Positions 25,687-34,544 of a stretch of DNA of 64,000 bases are shown piece after piece; position 1 is the stretch's first letter; each line of letters opens with the position of its first letter. Under the pieces are notes generated by a model. The model did not search any database and had not been told where the DNA came from. It saw nothing but the letters and a program-made list of their open reading frames with translations. The stretch spans positions 2,830,425-2,894,424 of the forward strand of contig NZ_CP050265.1 in NCBI RefSeq assembly GCF_011765465.1, in the 5' to 3' direction. The position numbers and the translations under genes are program-made. The DNA comes from Erythrobacter sp. Lineage in GTDB: Bacteria > Pseudomonadota > Alphaproteobacteria > Sphingomonadales > Sphingomonadaceae.

Positions 25687-26684
25687 GGCTCCAGCTCCAC
25701 GATGACCTTGCCGATATTGCCGCCGGTGAACAGTTTTCGATAGGCCGCGAGCGTGTTGTCGAGGCCCTTCGTCACGTCATAGGGCATGACGAGATCGCCC
25801 GCCTCGGTCCATTCGCGCAGGCGCGCGGTGAGCGCTTCGCCTTCGTGCATGAAATCGGGCGAGAAGAAGCCTTCGACCCGCAGGCGCCGCATCAGGATCT
25901 GGTCGAATTCGCGGGGCGCGGTGCGCCTCCCCGAGTTGTAATCGGCGAGCAGGCCGCACACCGCGATCCGGCCATAGTGGTTCATGCGGGTGAGGACTTC
26001 GTCGAGCATGGGCCCGCCGACATTGTCGAAATAGACGTCGAACCCGCCCGCCTTATCGAGCTGCGCGCCAAGATCGCCCGCCTTGTAATCGACCGCCCCC
26101 GCGATCCCGAGCTCCTTGGTCAGGAAACGGCATTTATCCGCCCCGCCCGCGATTCCCCATGCCTCGCAGCCGAGCAGCTTGGCGATCTGCACCGCGAGGA
26201 TACCCGTGGCTCCGGCAGCGGCGGACACCAGCACCCGTTCGCCAGATTTTGCTGCGCCGGTGCGCTCGATCCCCCATAGCGCGGTCCAGCCGTTCATGCC
26301 GAGCGGGCCGAACCATGCGCGCCGGTCCTCGACAGCAGGATCGAGCTTCACCGCGCCCGACAGCGCCGCATCGACCTGGCTCACCTCGCCCCACACGCCG
26401 AAGGCGCGCACGAGATCGCCGACGGCAAAGTCTTCCGTCCGGCTTTCGATCACCTCGCCCAGCACCAGCCCGGTCATCGGCGCACCCACGGGGAGCGGCG
26501 GCTGGTAGCCGTCCTCGCGGCTCGTCAGCCACAGGCGCGTGCCCGCGTCCATCGACAGCATCGCGTTGCGGATACGGATTTCCCCCTGCGCAAGCTCGGG
26601 CAGCGGGGCGTCAACGAGCGCGAGCGCCTCGTCGAAATCGGTTCCCTCGGGGCGGCGCTCTATGCGCCAGAAACGGTTTTCCAT
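25683..26684 (-). CDS. NADP-dependent medium-chain reductase (zinc-free), copy 3
   Basis: A 333-residue zinc-free MDR with VSAAAGATGILAVQIAKLLGC, IAGAVDYKAGD and DNVGGPMLDEV. It is more divergent from copies 1 and 2 than these are from each other by eye. It heads a leftward pair with an NTF2-like protein and is divergent from an NmrA-type gene. Probable enone or quinone reductase. Confidence 0.93.
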   Translation of the reverse strand: MENRFWRIERRPEGTDFDEALALVDAPLPELAQGEIRIRNAMLSMDAGTRLWLTSREDGYQPPLPVGAPMTGLVLGEVIESRTEDFAVGDLVRAFGVWGEVSQVDAALSGAVKLDPAVEDRRAWFGPLGMNGWTALWGIERTGAAKSGERVLVSAAAGATGILAVQIAKLLGCEAWGIAGGADKCRFLTKELGIAGAVDYKAGDLGAQLDKAGGFDVYFDNVGGPMLDEVLTRMNHYGRIAVCGLLADYNSGRRTAPREFDQILMRRLRVEGFFSPDFMHEGEALTARLREWTEAGDLVMPYDVTKGLDNTLAAYRKLFTGGNIGKVIVELEP

Positions 26685-26755
26685 GCACGCCTTGTCCGGC
26701 CCGTGGCAGCGCGCGGCAACCCCGCCATTTCGCTAGGGCGCGCGCGTGCGGCCCC

Positions 26756-26767
26756 TGTCATTTTCGC
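26756..26767. promoter_or_regulatory. Candidate operator, site g (TGTCATTTTCGC)
   Basis: The reverse strand reads GCGAAAATGACA, close to site c. It is in a 178-bp divergent gap, 72 bases from the leftward reductase start and 96 bases from the rightward NmrA-type start. Confidence 0.35.
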
Positions 26768-26862
26768 GCTATCAAAAAACACCGGAGCGGCGCGGCGGGC
26801 GCTTGGCCTAGGTTGCGCCGGGCGCATGGGATAGCGGCTAAATTGCGAAGGGGAGAGAGACA

Positions 26863-27810
26863 ATGGCACTCATCACGGTGATCGGCGCATCGGGCCGGCA
26901 GGGCATGGCTCAGGTGCGCCAGGCGCTCAAGGCAGGATACGAAGTGCGCGCGATCTCGCGCCAGCCGGACCCGTTCGCGGGGCTGCTGATCGACGGCATC
27001 GAGAATGTCGAGGTGCGCCCGATGGACCTCTACGACACGTCCACCTACCGCGCCGCGCTCGAAGGGTCGGATTACATCTTCTACACCCACCCGCTGCAGG
27101 CCCGCGCCGACCGCGCGGTGCTGGTCGGACAGGTCGGCAAGGCGGCGGCGGAGCTGGACGTGAAGCGGGTGGTCTGGAACACCTCGAGCTGGATTCCCGA
27201 CCGTCCCGGCGACCCCTTCACCTATGCCGGGAACACGGCGGGCATCAACGCGCTGTGGCGCTCCGGCGCGCCCGGCACGGTGTTCGGCAGCGTGCTGTTC
27301 ATGGACAACCTGCTGACCAACTGGGCGCGGCCTTTCATCATCAACGAAGGGCGCTACGTCTATCCGCACAATCCGCAGCTCGAGGCGAATTGGATCAGCC
27401 TCGACGATGTCGCGAAGTTCATGCTGACCAGCCTCGAGCGGCCCGACATGGAAGGCGCGTGGCTCAATATCGGCGGGCCGGAGCGACTGGTGGGCTCGCA
27501 GGTCACGCAATACCTGTCCGAAGCGCTCGGCAGGGAGATCGAATACGACCCCTGCACGCCCGAGGAATTCGGCCGCTATCTCGTCGAGGCGGCAGGGGAT
27601 TCGATGCCGGAGGAAGCGCGCGAGGAATTCGCCAAGGGCATCCAGGCCTTCTACGAATACAACAACGAAGCGCCCACCCGGCCCTTCGAGGTCGACATGG
27701 ACCACGTCTACGAACGCTTCCCCGAACTCGAGGGCGAGCTGGAGACGATGGGCGAATGGACCAAGCGCGTCGACTGGGGCGAATCGAACTTCCGCCCCGC
27801 GTTCGGCTGA
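26863..27810 (+). CDS. NmrA-type NAD(P)-binding protein
   Basis: A 315-residue atypical SDR of the NmrA/isoflavone-reductase-like group. The nucleotide motif is VIGASGRQGMAQ near the N-terminus and the active-site tyrosine-lysine pair of classical SDRs is absent. It could be a C=C reductase or a redox sensor. GGGGAGAG precedes the ATG. It is followed ten bases later by an NTF2-like gene. Confidence 0.88.
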   Translation: MALITVIGASGRQGMAQVRQALKAGYEVRAISRQPDPFAGLLIDGIENVEVRPMDLYDTSTYRAALEGSDYIFYTHPLQARADRAVLVGQVGKAAAELDVKRVVWNTSSWIPDRPGDPFTYAGNTAGINALWRSGAPGTVFGSVLFMDNLLTNWARPFIINEGRYVYPHNPQLEANWISLDDVAKFMLTSLERPDMEGAWLNIGGPERLVGSQVTQYLSEALGREIEYDPCTPEEFGRYLVEAAGDSMPEEAREEFAKGIQAFYEYNNEAPTRPFEVDMDHVYERFPELEGELETMGEWTKRVDWGESNFRPAFG

Positions 27811-27820
27811 GGCGCGCGCC

Positions 27821-28285
27821 ATGGCCGACACGCGCGAGGCCAACATCGCGCTGGCGACGCGCTATTACGAAGCGCTGGAGGCGGGCGATTTCGACGCGCT
27901 CGCCGATCTCCATGCCGACGACGTCGTGTTCAACCTCGTCGGCTCCACGCCCGTTTCAGGGCGTTGGGTCGGCAAGGCGGAATGCTTCGGCCCGCTGGTG
28001 GCGGACAATGTCGTGGGCAAGCTGGTTCCCGAGACCGTGCAGTTCTCACGGCAGTGGCGGATCATGTGCGCGGACGAGAACTGCGTCGTCGGCATCATGC
28101 GCGGCGGCGGCATGGGTGTGAACGGCCACGAATACCTGCAGACCTACTGCCAGGTGATGACCATCCGCGACGGCAAGATCGCCGAGCTGCACGAATTCTT
28201 CGACACCGCGCTGGTCGAACTCGCGCTCAACGACAATCCCACGGCGAAGGGGCCGAGCGAGGTGGCCCGGCCCTTCGAATTCTAG
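27821..28285 (+). CDS. NTF2/SnoaL-like protein
   Basis: A 154-residue NTF2-fold protein (IALATRYYEALEAGDFDALADLHADDVVFNLVG) with the classic SnoaL-like opening. It is the second gene of a rightward pair with the NmrA-type protein and ends eight bases from the convergent Rieske gene. One of six such proteins in the cluster. Confidence 0.9.
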   Translation: MADTREANIALATRYYEALEAGDFDALADLHADDVVFNLVGSTPVSGRWVGKAECFGPLVADNVVGKLVPETVQFSRQWRIMCADENCVVGIMRGGGMGVNGHEYLQTYCQVMTIRDGKIAELHEFFDTALVELALNDNPTAKGPSEVARPFEF

Positions 28286-28292
28286 CGCCCGC

Positions 28293-29516
28293 CTATTCCG
28301 CGGCCTGACGCTGCTCGCGCGCGAAGATGTCGAGCAGCTCTTCATCCGAGGCGTTCACGAGCTTCTCGGCCCACTGGTGAAAGACCTGCCCGCCGCGCTC
28401 GTTGCGGCCGAACAGGACGTGGTCCATCAGGCCCGATTGCAGCGCCTCGTGCTGGCGCTTGCCGGTGGCGTAATCCTCGTCGCGCACGACCACTTCGAGG
28501 AAGTCGAACTGTTCGTGGGCGGATTTGACCTGCTCTTCGGTCTCGGGGCGGTTCTCCATCACGTAATACTGGGTGGTCCAGCTTTCCCCGACCGTCTCGC
28601 CGGGGAAGAGCTGGCTGATCATCGCCCCGCGCTGCCCGCCGCCGTAGAAGCTCGCGATCGAGATGTGGGGGAAGATCGTCCACACGCCCTGCACCAGCGC
28701 GTCCTGCGGGATTTCCTCGTCCGACATCTGCGTGAGGTCGATCTGCTCGTCGCTCCCGGTGCGCTGGGCGAATTTCGACGGGCTTGCGAGCCTTTGGTGC
28801 GGCCCCCAGGCGAAGTAGTTGGCGCGGTTGAAGAAATCGGCTCCGAACGTGTCCTTGTGGAGGACCGGCAGGTGGTAGAAATCGAGATAGCCGTCATAGG
28901 CCGTCTTCCAGTTCGGCCCCGCCAGGGTGCGCTTGGCGAACAGGGTCCAGCCTGAAAACCCGAAGGCTTCGAGCAGCGCATCGTAGCCGCACAGGTAATC
29001 CTCGATGGCGAGCTTCGAATTGGGATCGAGCGTCACCCAGATCAGCCCCGCGCGTTCGAGCACCGGGAAGCGCTTGAGGCAATGGGCGGCCTTGTCGACC
29101 TTCCCGAAATCCTGCGGGCTGGCGACGCCCAGCAGGTCGCCGTCCTGGCGGAAGGTCCAGCCGTGATAGCCGCAGGTGAAACGGCTCGCGTTGCCCGTCC
29201 CCGAGGCGAGCGGATTGCCGCGGTGGGTGCACATATTGAGGAAGGCGGCGATCTCGCCGTCCTTCTGGCGCGACAGCAGCAGCGGCACGCCGCAGATGTC
29301 CATCGCCTTGTAATCGCCCGGTTCCGGCAATTCGCACGACGGCGCGACCATTAGCGGGAGGCGGCGGAAGATGTTGCGCTTCTCGCGCTCGAACAGGCTC
29401 TCGTCGGTATAGCTGCTTGCCGGCACGCGCACGACCTCGTCGGCGAGCTCCATCGTGTCCGCCTCGCCATGCGCGACGAGGCTGCGGGTCATGCCGACCA
29501 GTTGTTCGCGCGACAT
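28293..29516 (-). CDS. Rieske non-heme iron oxygenase, alpha subunit (first of two)
   Basis: A 407-residue ring-hydroxylating oxygenase large subunit. The [2Fe-2S] Rieske ligands are Cys96 and His98 (CTHRG) and Cys115 and His118 (CGYHGW). The mononuclear iron histidines are His215 and His220 in YHLPVLH. The ATG at 29516 (MSREQLV) follows a GGGAGAG site. No beta subunit, ferredoxin or reductase gene lies nearby, so it may be a KshA-like single-component-type oxygenase fed by distant partners. It is transcribed alone. Confidence 0.94.
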   Translation of the reverse strand: MSREQLVGMTRSLVAHGEADTMELADEVVRVPASSYTDESLFEREKRNIFRRLPLMVAPSCELPEPGDYKAMDICGVPLLLSRQKDGEIAAFLNMCTHRGNPLASGTGNASRFTCGYHGWTFRQDGDLLGVASPQDFGKVDKAAHCLKRFPVLERAGLIWVTLDPNSKLAIEDYLCGYDALLEAFGFSGWTLFAKRTLAGPNWKTAYDGYLDFYHLPVLHKDTFGADFFNRANYFAWGPHQRLASPSKFAQRTGSDEQIDLTQMSDEEIPQDALVQGVWTIFPHISIASFYGGGQRGAMISQLFPGETVGESWTTQYYVMENRPETEEQVKSAHEQFDFLEVVVRDEDYATGKRQHEALQSGLMDHVLFGRNERGGQVFHQWAEKLVNASDEELLDIFAREQRQAAE

Positions 29517-29576
29517 CTCTCTCTCCCTTGTCCGTCTGCCCGCAAGGATGCGCCTTGGTCCCCGCTGCGCGCAATG

Positions 29577-29588
29577 CTCACTTTTGAA
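29577..29588. promoter_or_regulatory. Candidate operator, site h (CTCACTTTTGAA)
   Basis: The reverse strand reads TTCAAAAGTGAG and shares the CAAAAGTG centre with sites a and b. It lies 61 bases upstream of the Rieske gene start at 29516. Confidence 0.4.
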
Positions 29589-29600
29589 AGGGGCCACGCA

Positions 29601-29627
29601 AAAGGGGCGGACCGCAAGGCCCGCCCC
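29601..29627 (-). terminator. Rho-independent terminator of the TonB receptor gene
   Basis: On the minus strand a 10-bp GC-rich stem (one G-U pair, TTGC loop) is followed directly by TTTT. It lies 28 bases after the receptor's stop at 29655. The same loop occurs in the terminator at 63324. Confidence 0.8.
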
Positions 29628-29654
29628 CATCGTGTCCCATCGGAAGCCCGTGCT

Positions 29655-32078
29655 TCAGAAGCGGAAGCGCGTTTCCACGAAGACCTGCCGCCCGCGGTTC
29701 TGGGTGAAGATCAGGTCGTCGCCGGTCGGCGGCAGGAAGGGCCGCGGCGCGGAGGTGTTGACCCAGATTTCGTCCGCGAGGTTCACCCCGATCAGCGAGA
29801 CCTTCCACGTCCCGTCGGCAGCGCCGATCGAAACCGACGCGTCGAAGGTCACGTAATCGTCCTGGATGAAGTCGTTGCGGGTGTCCTCGTTGGTGAAATA
29901 CTCGCCCGAGTAGATCATGTTGCCGTTCAGCCCGAAATCGAGGCCGTCGGAAATCGGCGTGACGAAGTCGAAGGCGAGGTTCCCCGACCAGGTCGGCGCG
30001 CGTGCCGAAGAACGCCCGTCGAGGTCGTTGCCCGCGCTGGTGATGAAGGTGTCGGTGAACTCCGCATCGAGATAGGACAGGTTGCCCGAGAAGCTCAGCC
30101 CGTCGACCGGGGTGAGCCAGTTGGCCTCGAGGTCGATGCCCTGCGAGGTCACCTGCCCTGCGTTGAGCGTGAGGAACTGCACCGCCACCGCGTCGAAGTT
30201 CTGCACCTGCAGGTCGTCGAACACGTAGTAATAGGCGGTCGCATTCAGGGTGAAGGTGCGGTCGGCCCACTGCGTCTTGATGCCGACTTCGCCGCCCTGC
30301 GCCGTTTCCGACTGGAAGATCAGGGGCGAGAAGTCGCCGCTGTTCGCTGCCTGGCTGAGGCTGTTCGACGGCAGCGCCGAGTTGTCGATGCCGCCCGACT
30401 TGAAGCCGGTCTTGAAGCTGGCGAAGACGTTGATGTCCTCGGTCGCCTTGTAGCGCAGCGTGATCTCGGGCGAGAAATTGTCGTCCGAGAACTCGATCGG
30501 GCCCGAATTGAAGCCCGGCGAGACGAAGCCCGGACCCTGCAGGAAAGTGTGCAGGTAAGGCACGGTGATGACCGCGGTCTTCTTTTCGTCGGTGTAGCGC
30601 ACGCCGCCCGACAGCTCGAGATCCTCGGTCAGGTCGATCATGACCGAGCCGAACACCGAGAACGCCTCGGTGTCGGTGTCCTGACGGCGGTCCCAGTCAT
30701 AGGTGAAGCCGGTGACCGGGTCCGGGCCGAGGAAGGAGATGTTCACCGCCTGCTGCGCGGTGTCGAAGACGAACTTGCGGTCCTCGTAGAACACGCCCAG
30801 CATGAAGTTGAACGCGCCCTCGAAATCCGAGGCGAGGCGCAGTTCCTGCGTCCACTGTTCGAGCTGGTTGACCGGGTCCGAGGTGCCGACGCCGCCGGGC
30901 ACGCCCGGGCCGAGCAGGCCGCCGTAGGAATAGTTGTCGAAGTCGACCGCATCGAGGTTGAGATAGCCCGTGGTCGAAGTCAGCGTCAGGTTCTCGGTGA
31001 TGTCCCAGTTCATCAGAAGGCGGGTGAACCAGACGTCGGTTTCGCCGAAAGGCACGCCGTTGCGCCCGGCCGCAGCCGACGGGGTCGGCACGCCGCCCGC
31101 CAGCGGCGGGGCGGTGTCGGGCAGGAAGTAGCGCTGGTCGAAGGCGTTGCAGTCATAGCCGCCCGGGATGTTGATCGCGCCGCCCAGCAGCGTGATCGGG
31201 TCGGCCACGCCGTTCGCCCCGCAAAACAGGTCCGAATGCTGGATCGCGCCGTCGTTCTCGTTGCGGACGTATTGTACCTTGAGGTTGGCGTCGAAAGTCG
31301 GGCTCGGCTGCCATTCCAGAGTGCCGCGCGCGACGATGTTCGTGAGCCCGCGGAAACGGCCATTGGCGGCCGGAGTGCCGTCCTGCAGCACGACATATTC
31401 GTCGATGTCGTTGAACTGCGCGGCGACTCTCATGCCGAGCGTGTCGGTCAGCGGGCCGGAGACGTAGCCCTGGACGATGTAGCCGTCTTCCTCGAATTCA
31501 TAGGAAGCCGCGCCGCCCACTTCCCAGGTCGAGGTCGGATCGGCCGAGCGGATCGCGAACACGCCCGCCGAGGCCGATTTCCCGAAGAAGAGCGACTGCG
31601 GACCCTTGAGGACGTCGATCTGCTCGACATCGAAGAAGCCCGCCTGCACGAGGCGCATGGTCGAGACCTGCACCCCGTCGAAATCGAACGCGACCGCCGA
31701 ATCGAAGGCGGCGGAAATGTTCGACGAACCCACGCCGCGCAGGCTCAGCTGGCCGCCGGAACCCGAACCGCCGACCTGCACGTTGAGAGTCGGCACGCGG
31801 CTCACCACGTCGGCGACCTGGTCGATGTTGTAGCGCGACAGCGTGTCGCCGCCGATCGCGGTGACGGTGACGGGGACTTCCTGCAGGGTTTCGTTCTGGC
31901 GGCGGGCCTGGACGATGATGACCTGCTCTTCGGGAGCCGCGGCCTCATCGGTTTCCATGTCCTGCGCGTGGGCCGCCTGCGGCATCGCGGCGAGGCACGA
32001 AAGCGCGGCCCCGGCGAGAAGCGCACGGCGCAGGTGCGCGCCGCGGGCGGATACAACTCGGGTATGTCGGATGCTCAT
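29655..32078 (-). CDS. TonB-dependent outer-membrane receptor
   Basis: An 807-residue receptor that imports a substrate across the outer membrane using TonB energy. The first ~38 residues are a signal peptide ending AAHA. A TonB-box-like EEQVIIVQARRQ precedes the plug domain (VPVTVTAIGGDTLSRYNIDQ, then LSLRGVGSSN). The remainder is a beta-barrel that ends in the terminal Phe expected for outer-membrane insertion. AAGGGAGAG precedes the ATG. It is monocistronic, and its long leader contains palindrome j. It probably takes up the hydrophobic substrate of the cluster. Confidence 0.95.
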   Translation of the reverse strand: MSIRHTRVVSARGAHLRRALLAGAALSCLAAMPQAAHAQDMETDEAAAPEEQVIIVQARRQNETLQEVPVTVTAIGGDTLSRYNIDQVADVVSRVPTLNVQVGGSGSGGQLSLRGVGSSNISAAFDSAVAFDFDGVQVSTMRLVQAGFFDVEQIDVLKGPQSLFFGKSASAGVFAIRSADPTSTWEVGGAASYEFEEDGYIVQGYVSGPLTDTLGMRVAAQFNDIDEYVVLQDGTPAANGRFRGLTNIVARGTLEWQPSPTFDANLKVQYVRNENDGAIQHSDLFCGANGVADPITLLGGAINIPGGYDCNAFDQRYFLPDTAPPLAGGVPTPSAAAGRNGVPFGETDVWFTRLLMNWDITENLTLTSTTGYLNLDAVDFDNYSYGGLLGPGVPGGVGTSDPVNQLEQWTQELRLASDFEGAFNFMLGVFYEDRKFVFDTAQQAVNISFLGPDPVTGFTYDWDRRQDTDTEAFSVFGSVMIDLTEDLELSGGVRYTDEKKTAVITVPYLHTFLQGPGFVSPGFNSGPIEFSDDNFSPEITLRYKATEDINVFASFKTGFKSGGIDNSALPSNSLSQAANSGDFSPLIFQSETAQGGEVGIKTQWADRTFTLNATAYYYVFDDLQVQNFDAVAVQFLTLNAGQVTSQGIDLEANWLTPVDGLSFSGNLSYLDAEFTDTFITSAGNDLDGRSSARAPTWSGNLAFDFVTPISDGLDFGLNGNMIYSGEYFTNEDTRNDFIQDDYVTFDASVSIGAADGTWKVSLIGVNLADEIWVNTSAPRPFLPPTGDDLIFTQNRGRQVFVETRFRF

Positions 32079-32196
32079 CAGATCTCTCCCTTCGCGACGG
32101 GCCGCCCCTGGCCGGCCCCGGTTCCCCAACCCGGGCGCTTTGGATTGCGCCTCTTGGTAGGCTGTCACGTGTATGGTGGGGGTATCACGCGCTCAT

Positions 32197-32212
32197 CTAG
32201 CAAAACCGCTAG
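32197..32212. promoter_or_regulatory. Candidate operator, site j (CTAGC-N6-GCTAG)
   Basis: A perfect five-base inverted repeat around AAAACC. It lies 119 bases upstream of the TonB receptor start, in a 218-bp gap. A second, weaker relative (GCCAAAAGCAGC) is at 32251-32262. Confidence 0.45.
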
Positions 32213-32296
32213 GCAGCCTGCGAAAGTGCGGCAAATTCGTCACAGCGCGCGCCAAAAGCAGCTTTGCCGTAGCGTCACAGGCGGCTCGCCGCGCCC

Positions 32297-33607
32297 CTAT
32301 TCGGCCGCGTCGCGGCTCTCTCCGGCCTCTTCGCTGAGCAGCGCATCGCGCGGTTCGTTGGGCCAGGTCCACTCCTCGCCGATGACCTGTTCGACCCGCA
32401 ATTCCTCGGGCACGTCGTCGACCCCGATCATGCGGTCGAGCGACTGGTGGAAGGAATAGATGCGCGCCTCCTGGTAGGACAGCGGGACGCTCTTGAAGGC
32501 GGCGCTTTCCATCGATTTCTGGATCGCCTCGCCGAACTGCGTGTCCTCGAGGATGATCGGGCTCATCTGCCGCCCGTTCGGCTGCGTCTCGTCGGGCACG
32601 GTCCACAGGTCGGGCGCGGGCTCGTCGCCCCAGTCGAGCGCCATCGTCACCAGTTCGAGCCGCGTCGTCGTCAGCGAGGTCGGCCAGAACACCAGCGGCG
32701 GCACGAAGTAATTGGACAGCGGCGAGACCCAGTTGGGAAACAGCGTGTAGCTCTGCGTGCAGGTGCGGCCCAGCTCGCCCACGCTCTCGATCTGTTTCCA
32801 CCCCGGCGGCGAATCGATCGCGCGCACGTGTTCGCGGTCCGTCGTGCGCGGCGGCGGGGCGAGCATCCGGGCGTGGCCATTGGGATACATGGTGTTGAGA
32901 TTGCGCTTGGGATCGACCAGCGGGGCGACCGTTTCGGGATGGATGAAGGGCACATGGTAGACTTCCATGTTGGCCTCCATCGCGACCTTCCAGTTGCATT
33001 GCAGGTCGAAGGAATGGCGCGCGGCGAGGCGGATGCGGTCGAAGGCGAATTCGGCCCATTCGTCCCACAGCGGCCCCATCCACTCTTTGAGCGGCATGGC
33101 CTCGTCGTCGAAATTGACGAAGATGACATTGCCCAGCCGCTCGCAGCGCACCGGGATGAGCCCGCGGCAGCTCATGTCGAAATCGGGCGGAAAATCCTGC
33201 CGCTCGGGCACGCCGACCAGAGTGCCGTCGGTCTTGTAGGTCCAGTTGTGATAGCCGCACATCAACCGGCTCGACTTGCCGAAATCCTCGGTCACGACCG
33301 GTGCGCCGCGGTGGCGGCAGGTGTTGTAGAAGGCGCGTACGACGCCATCCATGCCGTGGACGATGACGATCGGATCGCCCGCATTGTGCCAGCGCATCCA
33401 GCAGCCCGGCTCGGGGATCTCGTCGATGTGCCCTGCGAAAAGCCAGCTCTTGCGGAACACGCGTTCCTTCTCGAGCGCGTAATACTCGGGCGAGGTGTAG
33501 CGCGCGGCGGGCATATCGGGGAGCTTGGGGAAACCGCGCGGCGGCGACGTGCGGCGGCCTTCCCATTCCATCAGCGCCTTGAGGCGGGCGATTTCGGCTG
33601 CATCCAT
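32297..33607 (-). CDS. Rieske non-heme iron oxygenase, alpha subunit (second of two)
   Basis: A 436-residue Rieske oxygenase. The [2Fe-2S] ligands are Cys97/His99 (CRHRG) and Cys117/His120 (CGYHNW). The catalytic iron histidines are His218 and His223 in YHVPFIH. The ATG at 33607 (MDAAEI) follows AAGGAGAG. It is divergent from an SDR/MFS pair. Only weak resemblance to the first Rieske protein is visible outside the motifs, so the two probably act on different intermediates. Its electron partners are not in the window. Confidence 0.94.
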   Translation of the reverse strand: MDAAEIARLKALMEWEGRRTSPPRGFPKLPDMPAARYTSPEYYALEKERVFRKSWLFAGHIDEIPEPGCWMRWHNAGDPIVIVHGMDGVVRAFYNTCRHRGAPVVTEDFGKSSRLMCGYHNWTYKTDGTLVGVPERQDFPPDFDMSCRGLIPVRCERLGNVIFVNFDDEAMPLKEWMGPLWDEWAEFAFDRIRLAARHSFDLQCNWKVAMEANMEVYHVPFIHPETVAPLVDPKRNLNTMYPNGHARMLAPPPRTTDREHVRAIDSPPGWKQIESVGELGRTCTQSYTLFPNWVSPLSNYFVPPLVFWPTSLTTTRLELVTMALDWGDEPAPDLWTVPDETQPNGRQMSPIILEDTQFGEAIQKSMESAAFKSVPLSYQEARIYSFHQSLDRMIGVDDVPEELRVEQVIGEEWTWPNEPRDALLSEEAGESRDAAE

Positions 33608-33658
33608 CGGCTCTCTCCTTGCCGCAGCCATACCGCGCGCGCCCGGCCTGGCGCGACT

Positions 33659-33670
33659 GGCACTTTTCAA
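33659..33670. promoter_or_regulatory. Candidate operator, site i (GGCACTTTTCAA)
   Basis: It keeps the CACTTTT core of sites a and b. It is 52 bases upstream of the Rieske gene start at 33607 and 95 bases from the SDR start at 33765. Confidence 0.4.
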
Positions 33671-33764
33671 GGGGAGCCCTGCCGCCTCATCGCTTTAGTC
33701 AGTGGCGCGCGCGCGGCCGCGCAATAGGTTCGGCTGCCAAACAGACAATGCTTGGGAGAGAGGC

Positions 33765-34544
33765 ATGACGGGAAGGGTAGCGGGCCGCGTCGCGCTCGTG
33801 ACGGGCGGCGCGATGGGGCTGGGCCGGGCCGATTGCGAGGCGCTGGCAGCCGAGGGCGCGAAAGTGATCGTGACCGACCGCGAGGTCGAACAGGCGCACG
33901 CGGTCGCGGATGCGATCGGCGGCGATGCGATGGCGCTCGACGTGACCGACGAGAGCCAGTGGCAGGACGTCATGCAGGCGGTGCAGGAGCGCCACGGCGG
34001 GCTCGACATCCTTGTCAACAATGCCGGCAATGTCATCTTCGAGGACATCGAGACCGTCTCGACCGAGCATTTCCGGCTCCATCTCGACATTCACGTGATG
34101 GGCACCTTCTTCGGCTGCAAATACGCTATCCCGCTGATGAAGCATCGCCACAAGGCGGTCGGCGGGGGCGGTTCCTCGATCGTCAACATGGCCTCGACCG
34201 CGGCGCTGATGGGCTATGGCAACATCCCTGCCTACACCGCCGCCAAGGGCGCGATTTCGTCGATGACCCGCTCGATCGCGGTGCATTGCCAGGATCAGGG
34301 CTACGGCATCCGCTGCAATGCGCTCGCGCCCGGCGGGATCGAGACGCCGATGGTGATGGGCGTGTCCGGCCGCGCTGGCGAGACGCCGATGGAGATTCCC
34401 GAAGGCCCGCTGCCCGCCGACGCGCTGGGCCATCCGAAGGACGTTGCGGGATGCGTCCTCTTCCTCGCCTCGGACGAGGCGCGGTTCCTCAACGGGCTGA
34501 CGATCCCGGTGGACAATGGCCTCGACGCCCGACCCCACCACTGA
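33765..34544 (+). CDS. Short-chain dehydrogenase/reductase
   Basis: A 259-residue classical SDR with TGGAMGLGRA, NNAGNVIF, the catalytic Ser in NMASTAAL and YTAAK. TTGGGAGAG precedes the ATG at 33765. Its last 29 bases overlap the start of the MFS gene in another frame. It probably oxidises the alcohol formed by the neighbouring oxygenase (inference). Confidence 0.93.
   Translation: MTGRVAGRVALVTGGAMGLGRADCEALAAEGAKVIVTDREVEQAHAVADAIGGDAMALDVTDESQWQDVMQAVQERHGGLDILVNNAGNVIFEDIETVSTEHFRLHLDIHVMGTFFGCKYAIPLMKHRHKAVGGGGSSIVNMASTAALMGYGNIPAYTAAKGAISSMTRSIAVHCQDQGYGIRCNALAPGGIETPMVMGVSGRAGETPMEIPEGPLPADALGHPKDVAGCVLFLASDEARFLNGLTIPVDNGLDARPHH

Noticed and set aside
29469..32459. A 996-residue open frame on the plus strand over the TonB receptor gene
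   Set aside because: It is antisense to a receptor with signal peptide, plug and barrel motifs; it is rich in Arg/Ala/Asp without recognisable domains, as expected of a GC-rich shadow.
33651..33675. TGGCAC near sites c, f and i as sigma-54 promoters
   Set aside because: The required GC at the -12 position (TTGC at fixed spacing) is missing in all three, while the palindromic pattern explains the sequence better.
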